Assembly: GCA_902628365.1 (NCBI GenBank)
Contig: CACOMW010000002.1
Location: 69,298 to 112,141 of the forward strand
Source of the DNA: an uncultured Marinoscillum sp.
GTDB taxonomy: Bacteria; Bacteroidota; Bacteroidia; Cytophagales; MED-G16
Direction of reading: 5' to 3'
DNA: 42,844 nucleotides
Of this stretch, positions 25,235-34,488 are shown piece after piece. The position numbers were made by a program, and so were the translations under genes. The notes beneath the pieces were generated by a model. The model was not told the DNA's origin. It did no database searches and saw only the letters and a program-made list of their open reading frames with translations. How positions within the stretch are numbered: the stretch's first letter is position 1; the number at the start of each line of letters is the position of its first letter.

Positions 25235-26734
25235 TTATTTATAAAAAATTTTTTCTTCAATTGATTTCCAAAGTAATAATGATGCTATGGTTTTGTATGG
25301 CTCCCATGAGCTAACTATTTTTTTAAGCTTTTTTTCTGTTAAGTTTTCAATACCATAATTAATTTTTACACTATTAATTAGGGCAAGATCTTTATTTGAA
25401 AAAATATTTATTCTAAATAAGTTAAATATTAAAAACATTTCAGCAGTCCATTTTCCAACTCCTTTAATTTTAGTTAATAAATTTATTACTTCTTCATCAG
25501 ACATTTCTGTTATATTAATATGCTCACTTTTAAAAAACTTGTATACATTTTTTATATATTCAATTTTTCTTTTTGAAATCCCAATACTTTGAAAATGCTT
25601 CGCGGGTAATTTTATAATTTGATTATTAGTTAAATTTTCAATTAATAGATTAAATTTTTTTTTTATAGTAATAGCTGCTTTAAAACTTATTTGTTGTTCA
25701 ATTATTAAATCTGATATTGCTTTTGAAAAATTAGGATTATATCTATCAGTTATATCAATATTTTTTCCAAATTTTGAAATTAAAAATTTCATAATTGGAT
25801 CAGCTTTTAATTTATTTAATTGTTTTGAAAAATTATTATGTTTTTCTAGTTTAAGTTTATCTACTTTTGACTTTATTTTTTTTATTTCCTTTGGACCAAT
25901 TCTACAACAGCCTCCTAAAATATCTACACCTAAATTCAACCATTCATCAATGTATGATTCAAAAGAATGGATTATGTTCCCTTTCCAGATTTTCTTTTCG
26001 CCATCATATTTTTCTCCTGAATTTGGATATATAATAATTTTTTTACGAGTATTTTTTTTAATTACTTTTATCAATTTTGATATATATATAGGAGAAGTAC
26101 AGTTAACTCCAATTGCAAAAACTTTAGGTTGATTTTTTAGAAGTTCACAACATTTTTCTATAGAAGTTCCATCATTTATTTCCTTTTCGTTTCTACAACT
26201 AAATGAAATCCAAGACATTTTTTTAGTATTTTTTAAAATTCTTGATATTACTTTGGTTTCTTTAAAACTAGGTACGGTTTCAAATGCCAGTAAATCTGCA
26301 GTGGATTTATCTAAAAGATCAACTTTATCTTTATAAAATTCGTAAAGTTTTTCATCACTGATATTATTAATCCCTCTATATTCAGAACCATCTGCTAAAG
26401 AAGAGCCATAAGGACCAATGCTTGCCGCTATGATAAAATTTCTATTAGTTTTTTTTTTAACTTGATTTAAAATTTCTATCGAATTCAAAATTATTTTTTT
26501 GGATTTTGATTTATTGTATCCACGATTCTTCAACAAATTAAATGAGGCTTGATAGCTTGAAGAAGTTAAAATTTCAGCTCCAGAATTTAAATAATCAATA
26601 TGTGCGTTTTTTATTACCTTAGGGTTTGATATTAATAATTCAGATACCCATAGGTCTTTTGTAAGGTTGAAACCATTTTTTTCTAATGGGTAAGATAATC
26701 CACCATCTAAAACAGCAGGATAACTAATTTTCAT
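25235..26734 (-). CDS. Homocysteine S-methyltransferase fused to AlkA-type DNA glycosylase
   Basis: This 499-residue protein has two domains. Residues 1-290 are a MmuM-type homocysteine S-methyltransferase: LDGGLSYPLEKNG (9-21), SSSYQAS, SIGPYGSSLADGSEYRG, ISFSCRNEK, and the zinc cysteines Cys212 (GVNCTSP) and Cys276-Cys277 (GGCCRIGP). Residues about 310-499 are a DNA-3-methyladenine glycosylase II (AlkA/HhH-GPD) domain: AISDLIIEQQISFKAA (339-354), helix-hairpin-helix IKGVGKWTAEMFLIF (423-437), likely catalytic Asp449 (NKDLAL), and WEPYKTIASLLLW (477-489). A Lys-rich linker joins them. The first half would methylate homocysteine from S-methylmethionine; the second excises alkylated bases. Its ATG overlaps the upstream nuclease stop (TAATG). 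I know of no described fusion of this kind. Confidence 0.88.
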   Translation of the reverse strand: MKISYPAVLDGGLSYPLEKNGFNLTKDLWVSELLISNPKVIKNAHIDYLNSGAEILTSSSYQASFNLLKNRGYNKSKSKKIILNSIEILNQVKKKTNRNFIIAASIGPYGSSLADGSEYRGINNISDEKLYEFYKDKVDLLDKSTADLLAFETVPSFKETKVISRILKNTKKMSWISFSCRNEKEINDGTSIEKCCELLKNQPKVFAIGVNCTSPIYISKLIKVIKKNTRKKIIIYPNSGEKYDGEKKIWKGNIIHSFESYIDEWLNLGVDILGGCCRIGPKEIKKIKSKVDKLKLEKHNNFSKQLNKLKADPIMKFLISKFGKNIDITDRYNPNFSKAISDLIIEQQISFKAAITIKKKFNLLIENLTNNQIIKLPAKHFQSIGISKRKIEYIKNVYKFFKSEHINITEMSDEEVINLLTKIKGVGKWTAEMFLIFNLFRINIFSNKDLALINSVKINYGIENLTEKKLKKIVSSWEPYKTIASLLLWKSIEEKIFYK

Positions 26735-27479
26735 TATACTTTATTTTTCTTACTTTTCTGAATTAAGTATTCTGTTTCATCTTTCATTTCATTTAATTGA
26801 ACTATATGAAAGGTCAAATAATTTGGATGAAGAATTAATAAGTTCATACTTGAAATTTTTTTGTCATAATTTTTTTCCAAAATATATTTATAAATATTTT
26901 GTTGTAGTGTGTATTTATTATAATCTGTAGAACTAAGATGACTTAACCCTTTTTTTCCATTTTCAAATGGATTTTTATTATCAATAGTTCCATCTTTTTA
27001 ATTATATTTTTACTTCTTTTCCAATCAAAAATAAATAATTCACCTTCTTTTTTTTCATAAACCATGTCAACTGTCCCAGCCAGAAAACTATCTTCATCAA
27101 ATATTTGCCATTCAGTTCTGTAGGGTTTGTATTTATCCTTAATATATTTTTTTTCAAATTCTAAAAACTTTAATATTTCAGTATCTTTTTCATATTCAAT
27201 ATCATTATAATAGTTTTCAATTTGTAAATGCATATTAGTTCCAGCTTCTCGTGCTTTTCTTCCTTTTTTTTCCCACTCTTGAATTATTTCTTCTTTTGTT
27301 ATACCAGTTTTGATACTTTCTTTATTAGCCCAATAATCTTTATCAAAGCGTGGAAAAAAATTACTTATTAATTGTGTGACTGAAATATAATTTTTTTTTT
27401 CATCAACTGAATAAATATGATTTTCTATATCAAATTTTATTCTTTTATCCCTTGGATGAGAATTTTTATCATCTAACAT
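26734..27479 (-). pseudogene. RecB-like PD-(D/E)XK nuclease, split by a frameshift
   Basis: The first frame gives 178 residues from 27479 and stops at 26943-26945. It carries GTNMHLQIE (His84, Glu88), TEWQIF, AGTVDMV (Asp138) and IFDWKRS (Asp152, Lys154), the RecB/MGME1-like nuclease core. After ATT-AAAAA-G (A run at 26999-26995), the -1 frame continues with DGTIDNKNPFENGKKGLSHL, then QQNIYKYIL (a QxxxY motif) and NLLILHPNYLTFHIVQL, ending at TAA 26734-26736. One extra A would join both parts into a 248-residue protein with all nuclease motifs (Q193/Y197). The stop overlaps the fusion gene start (TAATG). It may be a genuine mutation, slippage or a sequencing error in the A run. Confidence 0.8.
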
Positions 27480-27574
27480 ATTGATATTTATTGAATTATT
27501 TTATACAAGTTTAATAATGCTAAATAAGTTGTTCAATAATTATTTAATATATTTAATTATTAAATTTTTTTTTA

Positions 27575-29050
27575 ATGAAAACAACAATAACCCAAATAAT
27601 TTTTTTAACTATTTTTTTAACTAATTTATATTCGCAGACAAGAAGTATTGAGGCAGAAAGTAGTGTGGTTACAAATCATTTTGTTACAGTTAATGGAATT
27701 AAAATACCTTATTCCGCAACAGCAGGAACACTTCCTGTTTGGAGTGAGGATGATAAAGCTGTAGCTACTTTATTTTATACATATTACAAAAGAACGGATG
27801 TTAAGGATGTAAAAAATAGACCTATTTTTATTTCTTTTAATGGAGGACCTGGAGCAGCATCCATATGGATGCATATGGGATATACTAGTCCTAGAACATT
27901 AAATATAGATGATGAAGGTTTCCCAATTCAGCCATATGGTATTCAAGATAATCCATATTCAATTATTGATGTAGCAGACATTGTATATGTTAATCCAGTA
28001 AATGTAGGTCTTTCAAGAATTCTTGATAAAGACTATGATAGATCAAATTTTTTTGGTGTTAACTCTGATATAAAATATTTAGCTCAGTGGATAGAAGATT
28101 TTATAAATAAATATAATAGATGGCTTTCACCAAAATATCTTATCGGTGAAAGTTATGGTACAACAAGATGTTCTGGACTTGCATTAGAACTTCAAAGTAG
28201 ATGGCATACCACATATTTAAATGGTGTGATTTTAGTTTCACCTACTGGTCTTGGAATCAAAAGAGACGGGCCTGTTAATTCTGCTTTAAGATTACCATAC
28301 TTTGCGGCCACAGCATGGTATCACAAAAAGTTAAAACAAGATTTACAAAGTAAAAATCTTTTGGATTTATTGGATGAGGTTGAAAAGTTCACGATTAATG
28401 AGTTTTTACCTGCAATTGCACTTGGAAATTCAATTTCAGATGAAAAAAGAAAAGAAGTAGCTAATGTTGCTGGAAGATATTCAGGTTTAAGTGAAAGAGA
28501 TTTCATTGATAATAATCTTGACGTTACAAATCAATACTTTTGGAAGAAATTGTTGTACGATGAAGGCTTCATATTAGGAAGACTAGACTCAAGGTATAGA
28601 GGTATAGATAAAAAAAAAGCTGGTGTAACAGTTGGTAGTTATCCTGAGCTTGATGCATGGGACCATGCTTTTACGCCTGCAATGCAATACTATTTAAAAA
28701 ATGAGTTAAAATATGAAACCAATATGAATTATAATGTTTGGGGAAATGTTAGGCCATGGAATAGAGATAATGATAGAACAGGAGATAATTTAAGACAAGC
28801 TATGGCCAAAAACCCATTTCTTAATGTATTGATTCAGTCTGGATATTATGATGGAGCTACACAGTATTATGATGCTAAGTATACTATGTGGCATATAGAT
28901 CCAAGTGGAAAGATGAAAGATAGATTGTATTTTAAAGGATATGAGAGTGGACATATGATGTATTTAAGGAGGGAGGATTTAAAAAATTCTAATGATGATA
29001 TTAGAGACTTTATATCTAAAACATTACCAAAAACCTCTGCAAAATATTAG
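27575..29050 (+). CDS. Secreted S10-type serine carboxypeptidase
   Basis: This 491-residue protein has a signal peptide (1-20, ending NLYSQ). The S10 alpha/beta-hydrolase motifs are clear: NGGPGAASIW (oxyanion region, 89-98), YLIGESYGTTR (nucleophile Ser193), SGYYDGATQ (Asp426) and ESGHMMYLR (His460). S10 enzymes remove C-terminal residues from peptides and work best at acidic pH; this bacterial branch is usually periplasmic or surface-bound. It is followed six bases later by a small membrane protein and then an S9 peptidase, so the three form a peptide-degradation operon. Confidence 0.9.
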   Translation: MKTTITQIIFLTIFLTNLYSQTRSIEAESSVVTNHFVTVNGIKIPYSATAGTLPVWSEDDKAVATLFYTYYKRTDVKDVKNRPIFISFNGGPGAASIWMHMGYTSPRTLNIDDEGFPIQPYGIQDNPYSIIDVADIVYVNPVNVGLSRILDKDYDRSNFFGVNSDIKYLAQWIEDFINKYNRWLSPKYLIGESYGTTRCSGLALELQSRWHTTYLNGVILVSPTGLGIKRDGPVNSALRLPYFAATAWYHKKLKQDLQSKNLLDLLDEVEKFTINEFLPAIALGNSISDEKRKEVANVAGRYSGLSERDFIDNNLDVTNQYFWKKLLYDEGFILGRLDSRYRGIDKKKAGVTVGSYPELDAWDHAFTPAMQYYLKNELKYETNMNYNVWGNVRPWNRDNDRTGDNLRQAMAKNPFLNVLIQSGYYDGATQYYDAKYTMWHIDPSGKMKDRLYFKGYESGHMMYLRREDLKNSNDDIRDFISKTLPKTSAKY

Positions 29051-29056
29051 ATGTAA

Positions 29057-29503
29057 ATGACAAAATATTTTTTAAGAATACCTCTTCTTTTAATAAGTAT
29101 AACTTTAATAATATCTGGAGTAAGATGGATGATTTCGGATGAACCATGGATATTAGATCAACTTGCCAATGAGGAACGATTAAATATGACTTTTGATGAG
29201 CTTTTTTCATCTGAAAAAAATAAAACGTTGTCAGGATATTTAACTCAGATATATAGGTTTTTAGGTTTATATGTAGTCGGTATTGGTACATTTCTTCTTG
29301 CATTTTCATCTGAAAAAATATTAAAATTGCCTTACGTGAGAATAAGGATATTTTATGTTTTAGGAACTTTATTAATTGTTAATTTAATTTTAGCTTACAA
29401 TTGGATACCAAGCTCTCATTTTATTTATTTAATGTGGGCTGCATTTATTCTTTTTTTAATAAGCTTATATTCTCATATAAAAATGATTTCTTATGAAAAA
29501 TAA
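29057..29503 (+). CDS. Four-helix membrane protein, unknown function
   Basis: This 148-residue protein has four predicted membrane helices (about 6-24, 68-87, 96-114, 119-139) and a polar N-terminal loop (WMISDEPWILDQLANEERLN). I do not recognise a domain. It sits between two secreted peptidase genes, six bases after the first and overlapping the second by eleven bases, so it is surely co-expressed with them. It could help peptide handling or be a bystander. Confidence 0.7.
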   Translation: MTKYFLRIPLLLISITLIISGVRWMISDEPWILDQLANEERLNMTFDELFSSEKNKTLSGYLTQIYRFLGLYVVGIGTFLLAFSSEKILKLPYVRIRIFYVLGTLLIVNLILAYNWIPSSHFIYLMWAAFILFLISLYSHIKMISYEK

Positions 29504-31592
29504 TTTCTTTTTACTCTTACTAATTTTATCATTTGATTTATTTCCTCAAAATTTTACTTTAGATCAAATAAAATCCTATCCATTCCCAAATGAATTAGTA
29601 GGATCAATTAAATCTTCGAAAATTGCGTGGGCATTTGATGAAAAAGGATTAAGAAATATTTATGTTGCTGAAGGTCCTGAATTTAATCCAAGAAGGTTAA
29701 CATCTTATATGGAAGATACCGGTCAGGAACTTTCAAGTCTTTCAATTTCTGCTGATGGAAATTGGGTAGTTTATGTAAGAGGTGGTGATTTTGGGTCTAA
29801 CTGGGATGATGAATTACCTGTAAACCCAACTTTTAATTCATTTCCACCAAAAGTGCAAATTTGGAGTTTCCCATTTTCAGGTGGAAATCCTATTTTAATT
29901 GATGAAGGAATTAATCCCGTTATTTCACCCAATAGTAATAAAATTGCATATATTAAAAATGACCAATTATGGGCAGCATCCATTGATGGAGATGGAGAAC
30001 CAAAAAAACTTTTTCATTCAAGAGGTAGAAGTGGATCACACTTATGGTCTCCTGATGGCACAAAAATTGCATTTGTATCATATAGGACTGATAGATCATT
30101 TATAGGAATTTTTGAAGATGAAGATATTCCAATTAAATGGCTTGCTCCATCATTTGATAGAGATTCGTCTCCAAGATGGTCTCCTGATGGTACCGAAATT
30201 GTTTTTATTAGACGACCCGGAGCAGCTGGAAAGCCTGATTCATTTCTTGGTGCAAGGCATATTCCTTGGAAAATTGTTAAGGCTGAATTAAATTCTTCAA
30301 AATCTACAGTATTATGGGAACCACCTAAAACTCTAAGGGGATCACTTCCAAGAACTCATGGAGGTACAAATTTACATTGGGCAAATAATAGAATTGTTTT
30401 TCTTTCTTATCATGATGGGTGGCCTCATCTTTATTCTATTTTAGAAGATGGGAGAGAAGAATTACTTCTTACACCAGGCGAATTTATGTGTGAATATATA
30501 AAACTCTCTCCTGATAAAAAATCACTTGTTTTTACTGCTAACACAGGTAATGATAAATATGATATTGATAGAAGACATATCGTTAAAGTTTCGGTAGATA
30601 AACCTAATATGAAGGTATTAACAAATGGAAAAGGATTAGAGTGGACACCACTAGTTACGGGGGATTTAAAAAATATTGCATACATAAGTGCTACTTCTAC
30701 AAGGCCTCCTCTTCCAACTGTAATGAACTTAGAAAAAAACTCAAAAAAAATATTGTCTCAAAACAGAATTCCTAATGATTTTCCATCAAAAAACATGGTT
30801 ATACCTACCCAAATAAAATTTAATTCTTTGGATGGTTTGGAAATTCATGCAACAAAATTTGAAAAAAATGATGGTAAAAAAAATAAACCAGCTGTTGTTT
30901 ATATTCATGGAGGTCCTCCTAGACAAATGTTATTAGGATGGCATTATTCTTCCTATTATTCTAATGCATATGCTTTAAATCAATATTTGGCAAATCAAGG
31001 ATTTATAGTGATTTCAGTAAATTTCAGATTAGGAATTGGATATGGATATGAATTTCATAATCCAATTGATGGAAGAGCTAAAGGAGCTTCTGAATATCAA
31101 GATATTAAAGCTTCTGGTTTATGGTTGAAGTCTCAAAAAAATGTAGATCCAAAAAGAATTTACGTTTATGGGGGTAGTTATGGAGGCTTTTTAACAGCAA
31201 TGGCGTTAGCGAGAGATTCAGAATTATTTGCAGGAGGTGTTGATATTCATGGTGTACATGACTGGACAAGATATGGTTACCTAAACTCTAATTACTATGA
31301 AAAACCTTCCGATTATGAGCTTGGTAGAAGTACTGCATGGCAATCATCTCCAGTTTCTGATATTGATACATGGGAATCTCCTGTATTAATAATTCATGCC
31401 GATGATGATAGAAATGTAGATTTCAGGCAGAGTACTGATCTTGTTCAAAGATTAAGAAATAAAAAAGTTTATATGGAGACAATGGTTATAGTTGATGATA
31501 CTCATCATTTTATGTTATTCGAAAATCAAATGAAGGTTAATAAAGCTACTGCTGAATTTTTAATAAGACTTTCTAAAAGTAATATTAATTAG
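29493..31592 (+). CDS. S9 family prolyl oligopeptidase-type peptidase, secreted
   Basis: This 699-residue protein has a signal peptide (1-18, ending DLFPQ). An N-terminal beta propeller with WD40/TolB-like blades (SPDGTKIAFVSYRTD, SPDGTEIVFIRRPG, SPDKKSLVFTANT) covers about 40-430. The C-terminal alpha/beta-hydrolase domain holds the YGGSYGGFL nucleophile elbow (Ser562), IIHADDDRNV (Asp near 638) and DDTHHFMLF (His near 671). It should cut short peptides, probably dipeptides after proline or similar. The propeller gates access. It overlaps the upstream membrane gene by eleven bases and the convergent propeller gene by eight. Confidence 0.92.
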   Translation: MKNNFFLLLLILSFDLFPQNFTLDQIKSYPFPNELVGSIKSSKIAWAFDEKGLRNIYVAEGPEFNPRRLTSYMEDTGQELSSLSISADGNWVVYVRGGDFGSNWDDELPVNPTFNSFPPKVQIWSFPFSGGNPILIDEGINPVISPNSNKIAYIKNDQLWAASIDGDGEPKKLFHSRGRSGSHLWSPDGTKIAFVSYRTDRSFIGIFEDEDIPIKWLAPSFDRDSSPRWSPDGTEIVFIRRPGAAGKPDSFLGARHIPWKIVKAELNSSKSTVLWEPPKTLRGSLPRTHGGTNLHWANNRIVFLSYHDGWPHLYSILEDGREELLLTPGEFMCEYIKLSPDKKSLVFTANTGNDKYDIDRRHIVKVSVDKPNMKVLTNGKGLEWTPLVTGDLKNIAYISATSTRPPLPTVMNLEKNSKKILSQNRIPNDFPSKNMVIPTQIKFNSLDGLEIHATKFEKNDGKKNKPAVVYIHGGPPRQMLLGWHYSSYYSNAYALNQYLANQGFIVISVNFRLGIGYGYEFHNPIDGRAKGASEYQDIKASGLWLKSQKNVDPKRIYVYGGSYGGFLTAMALARDSELFAGGVDIHGVHDWTRYGYLNSNYYEKPSDYELGRSTAWQSSPVSDIDTWESPVLIIHADDDRNVDFRQSTDLVQRLRNKKVYMETMVIVDDTHHFMLFENQMKVNKATAEFLIRLSKSNIN

Positions 31593-34488
31593 ATTTAATA
31601 GGATCCTCTCTAATATTAATTATATCTGTGTATATTTCGCCATTATCTAATTCTATATAAATTTTATAATTTCCTACTGGTACATCAAATTTTTTGTAAA
31701 CCTTATCACCGAATATTTTTTTTCCTTCAGCATACATACCATAATTATCAAGAAGAATTTTTCTTAATTTATTTATTTCATTAAAAGATTTTGTTTTACT
31801 AAAATCTAAAGAGGATAGAATTTTTCTATCTGTAACAATATCTTTCAAATAGTTTACTAATTCAATAAATTTTTCTTTGTATCTATTTAATTCATCTTTA
31901 TTTCTTTCAAGTTCTAAAGGCCAAATAAATCTATTAATTCCTTTATTGAATGAAATTGGTTTTGAATAAACATTTAAACCTGATATATTAGTTATAGTTA
32001 ATTTTCCCTTATAATTATTACTACTATAAAAATTAATAATTGATCCATTTGGTGGGTTTTCACCCCTAAATTCAAAAAAAGGTTGCTTTCTTCCTGTATT
32101 TATTTTTATCCATTTTGTAGCTATTCTTATAGGAGTAAGATTATTTGATTTTTTATCTAATTTTCTAAGCGGTGAAATATCATCTAATATCCATATGCTT
32201 CTTCCATGTGTTCCAGCAATTAAGTCTCCATCCCTAGGGTGAATAACCAGGTCATGTATTGCTACACTAGGAAGTTTAGTTCCTAATTTATCCCAATTTT
32301 TACCTCTATTTATTGTAAAATATACTGACTTTTCGGTTCCAACAAAAAGTAAATTTTCATCAATATAATCTTCTTTAATAACATAAACTGAATAATCTAA
32401 TGGTAAGTTAGCACTAATATTAGTCCAAGATTTTCCATAATCATCAGTCATAAAAACATAAGGTTTATTATCATCAAATCTGTGATTATCAAATGTCACA
32501 TAAGCTCTTCCTTCTTTATGTTTTGATGCTTCGACTCTACTAACCCATGTTTTACTTGGAACTCCTTTAATATTTTTTCTAACATTTTCCCAATTAATTC
32601 CATTATCCTTAGTTATTTGAATATTTCCGTCATCAGTACCAATCCAAATTAGATTAGTATCAAGTGGGGTGTCACTTATTGTTATAATTGTAAAATGATT
32701 TTCTCCACCTGTGTTGCTATTTGTAAGTCCTCCTCCATCAGAAGTATTTCTAAGTTCTTTATCATTTGTTGTAAGATCAGGGCTAATTATTTTCCAGCTA
32801 TCACCTCTATCATATGATTGAAAAAGATGATTTGAACCAAATAAAACTTTTTTTGAATCATGAGAAGAAATTATAAATGGACTACTCCAATTGAATCTAA
32901 ATTGAGGGGGGAGCAAAGGTCTATCAGGTCTTTCTCTGAAGAACCAGTGTTCACCAGGATCAATTGTATATTTATTTCTTGTTTCATCATAATTATAATT
33001 AACAAAGTCTTTAAAATTTGTTATTGTCTCAGGTGTTGGAGTAATGTAAGTATATTCTCTGGTTTCAATGTTTTGTCTAGCAACAAATCCAACATGATTA
33101 ACAGTGTATACTGTTCTCCAATCTTCAGGGTCAATTTGAGTATGAAATCCATCCCCTTCTGCAATCCATGTACTATGCATATTTAATATTCCTCTATATT
33201 CTCTACTATTACTTGGAGTCATCCATAGTCCATTATCCTGAAGACCTCCTCCTATATAATATGGATCTCTCATATCTACACCGATAGCATAGTATTGACC
33301 AATAGCCATATTATTATGTGACAACCATGTTTTGCCACCATCTATAGATAACCTTGAGCCTTGATCTGTTGCTAAATACATAATTTTATTATCGTATGGA
33401 GCTATCCACATATCATGATCATCACCTCCATCAGTTCTCCATCTTCTGGGTGAAAAACTTTTACCACCATCATTTGAAATCATAAAACCTCTTGATACTA
33501 CATATATATTATCTGGATTGATTGGATCAATCTCTATTTGTCCATGATAAAAAGGTCTAACTGCATGTTTAAGAAGAAAATTCCAGGATTCTCCTTCATC
33601 GTATGATATATATACACCTGTTCCAGGTTCGTTTTCTGGTAAATTTTCATCCGCTTCATATGCCATTACAATAATTTTTGGATTTTTTAGATGAATAGAT
33701 ATATCTATCATACCACTTTTACCTTTTGCAAGTCCATTAGTGATTTTTTTCCAGTTTTTTCCTCCATCTATTGATTTATATAATCCACCTTGTTCACCTC
33801 CACTAATAAAACTAGCTGGTTGTCTTAATCTATGATAAAATCCGGCATACATGATATCTGGATTTTTTGGATGAAAAACTATTTCAGTACATCCAGTTTT
33901 TTTATCATTAGGTAAACCTCCTAATACTTTTATCCATGTTTTTCCTCCATCTTCAGTTTTAAATAATCCTCTATCTCCAGTATAACCCCATAAATGACCA
34001 ACAGCTGCTGCATAAACTATATTTGAGTTTTCAGGATGAATAGCTATTTCTGCAATTTGATGAGTTGATTTTAGTCCCATATTTTTAAATGATTTCCCTC
34101 CATCTATTGATTTATATATTCCATCTCCCCATGCACTAGAATTTCTGTTTGCTGATTCTCCTGTACCTACCCATATAGTATTGAGATTTTGTTGATCAAA
34201 TTTGACAGATCCTATTGAACCTGCACCATAAAAATCAAATATACTTTCCCATGTAACTCCAGCATTATTAGATTTAAATACTCCACCTGATGCAGAAGCA
34301 ATTAATACTTTTCTATAATCAGTATTACTAGCATCAATTGCAGCAATTCTTCCCATCATATTAGCTGGACCAATATTTCTCCATTCAAGACTATTTGTAT
34401 TTAGTGATTTATCTTGACCTACTACTCTAAAGGAAAGAATAATAAAATAAAATAGAATATATTTTAAAAAATTCATATTAAGATTCAT
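31585..34488 (-). CDS. Large secreted Asp-box (BNR/sortilin VPS10-like) propeller protein
   Basis: This 967-residue protein has a signal peptide (about 1-24). I count eleven Asp-box repeats of the form S/T-x-D-x-G-x-x-W/F, for example SIDGGKSF, TEDGGKTW, SIDGGKNW, SYDEGESW, SYDRGDSW, TKDNGINW, TDDYGKSW and TINRGKNW, which build one or two beta propellers over about 30-745. The residues IVYAAAVGHLWG and YAGFYHRLRQPASF resemble glycosyl hydrolases and sortilin-like VPS10 proteins of Bacteroidota. The last 200 residues are a beta domain and a helical part (KNWD to DIINIREDP). The ligand is unknown; substrate capture or peptidase-like activity are both possible. Its start overlaps the amidohydrolase stop by eleven bases. 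Confidence 0.85.
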   Translation of the reverse strand: MNLNMNFLKYILFYFIILSFRVVGQDKSLNTNSLEWRNIGPANMMGRIAAIDASNTDYRKVLIASASGGVFKSNNAGVTWESIFDFYGAGSIGSVKFDQQNLNTIWVGTGESANRNSSAWGDGIYKSIDGGKSFKNMGLKSTHQIAEIAIHPENSNIVYAAAVGHLWGYTGDRGLFKTEDGGKTWIKVLGGLPNDKKTGCTEIVFHPKNPDIMYAGFYHRLRQPASFISGGEQGGLYKSIDGGKNWKKITNGLAKGKSGMIDISIHLKNPKIIVMAYEADENLPENEPGTGVYISYDEGESWNFLLKHAVRPFYHGQIEIDPINPDNIYVVSRGFMISNDGGKSFSPRRWRTDGGDDHDMWIAPYDNKIMYLATDQGSRLSIDGGKTWLSHNNMAIGQYYAIGVDMRDPYYIGGGLQDNGLWMTPSNSREYRGILNMHSTWIAEGDGFHTQIDPEDWRTVYTVNHVGFVARQNIETREYTYITPTPETITNFKDFVNYNYDETRNKYTIDPGEHWFFRERPDRPLLPPQFRFNWSSPFIISSHDSKKVLFGSNHLFQSYDRGDSWKIISPDLTTNDKELRNTSDGGGLTNSNTGGENHFTIITISDTPLDTNLIWIGTDDGNIQITKDNGINWENVRKNIKGVPSKTWVSRVEASKHKEGRAYVTFDNHRFDDNKPYVFMTDDYGKSWTNISANLPLDYSVYVIKEDYIDENLLFVGTEKSVYFTINRGKNWDKLGTKLPSVAIHDLVIHPRDGDLIAGTHGRSIWILDDISPLRKLDKKSNNLTPIRIATKWIKINTGRKQPFFEFRGENPPNGSIINFYSSNNYKGKLTITNISGLNVYSKPISFNKGINRFIWPLELERNKDELNRYKEKFIELVNYLKDIVTDRKILSSLDFSKTKSFNEINKLRKILLDNYGMYAEGKKIFGDKVYKKFDVPVGNYKIYIELDNGEIYTDIINIREDPIKSN

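Noticed and set aside
26941-27002. Programmed -1 frameshift in the nuclease gene
   Set aside because: The site is ATT-AAA-AAG, not A-AAA-AAG, and slipping would leave mismatched pairing; a one-base deletion or error is simpler.
27488-27539. Inverted repeat TTATTGAA / TTCAATAA between the nuclease and S10 genes
   Set aside because: The arms are 36 bases apart and nearly all A and T; such pairs are expected by chance here.
32860-33186. A 108-residue frame opposite the Asp-box protein
   Set aside because: It is a shadow of a strongly supported gene and has low-complexity Ile/Cys/Ser content.
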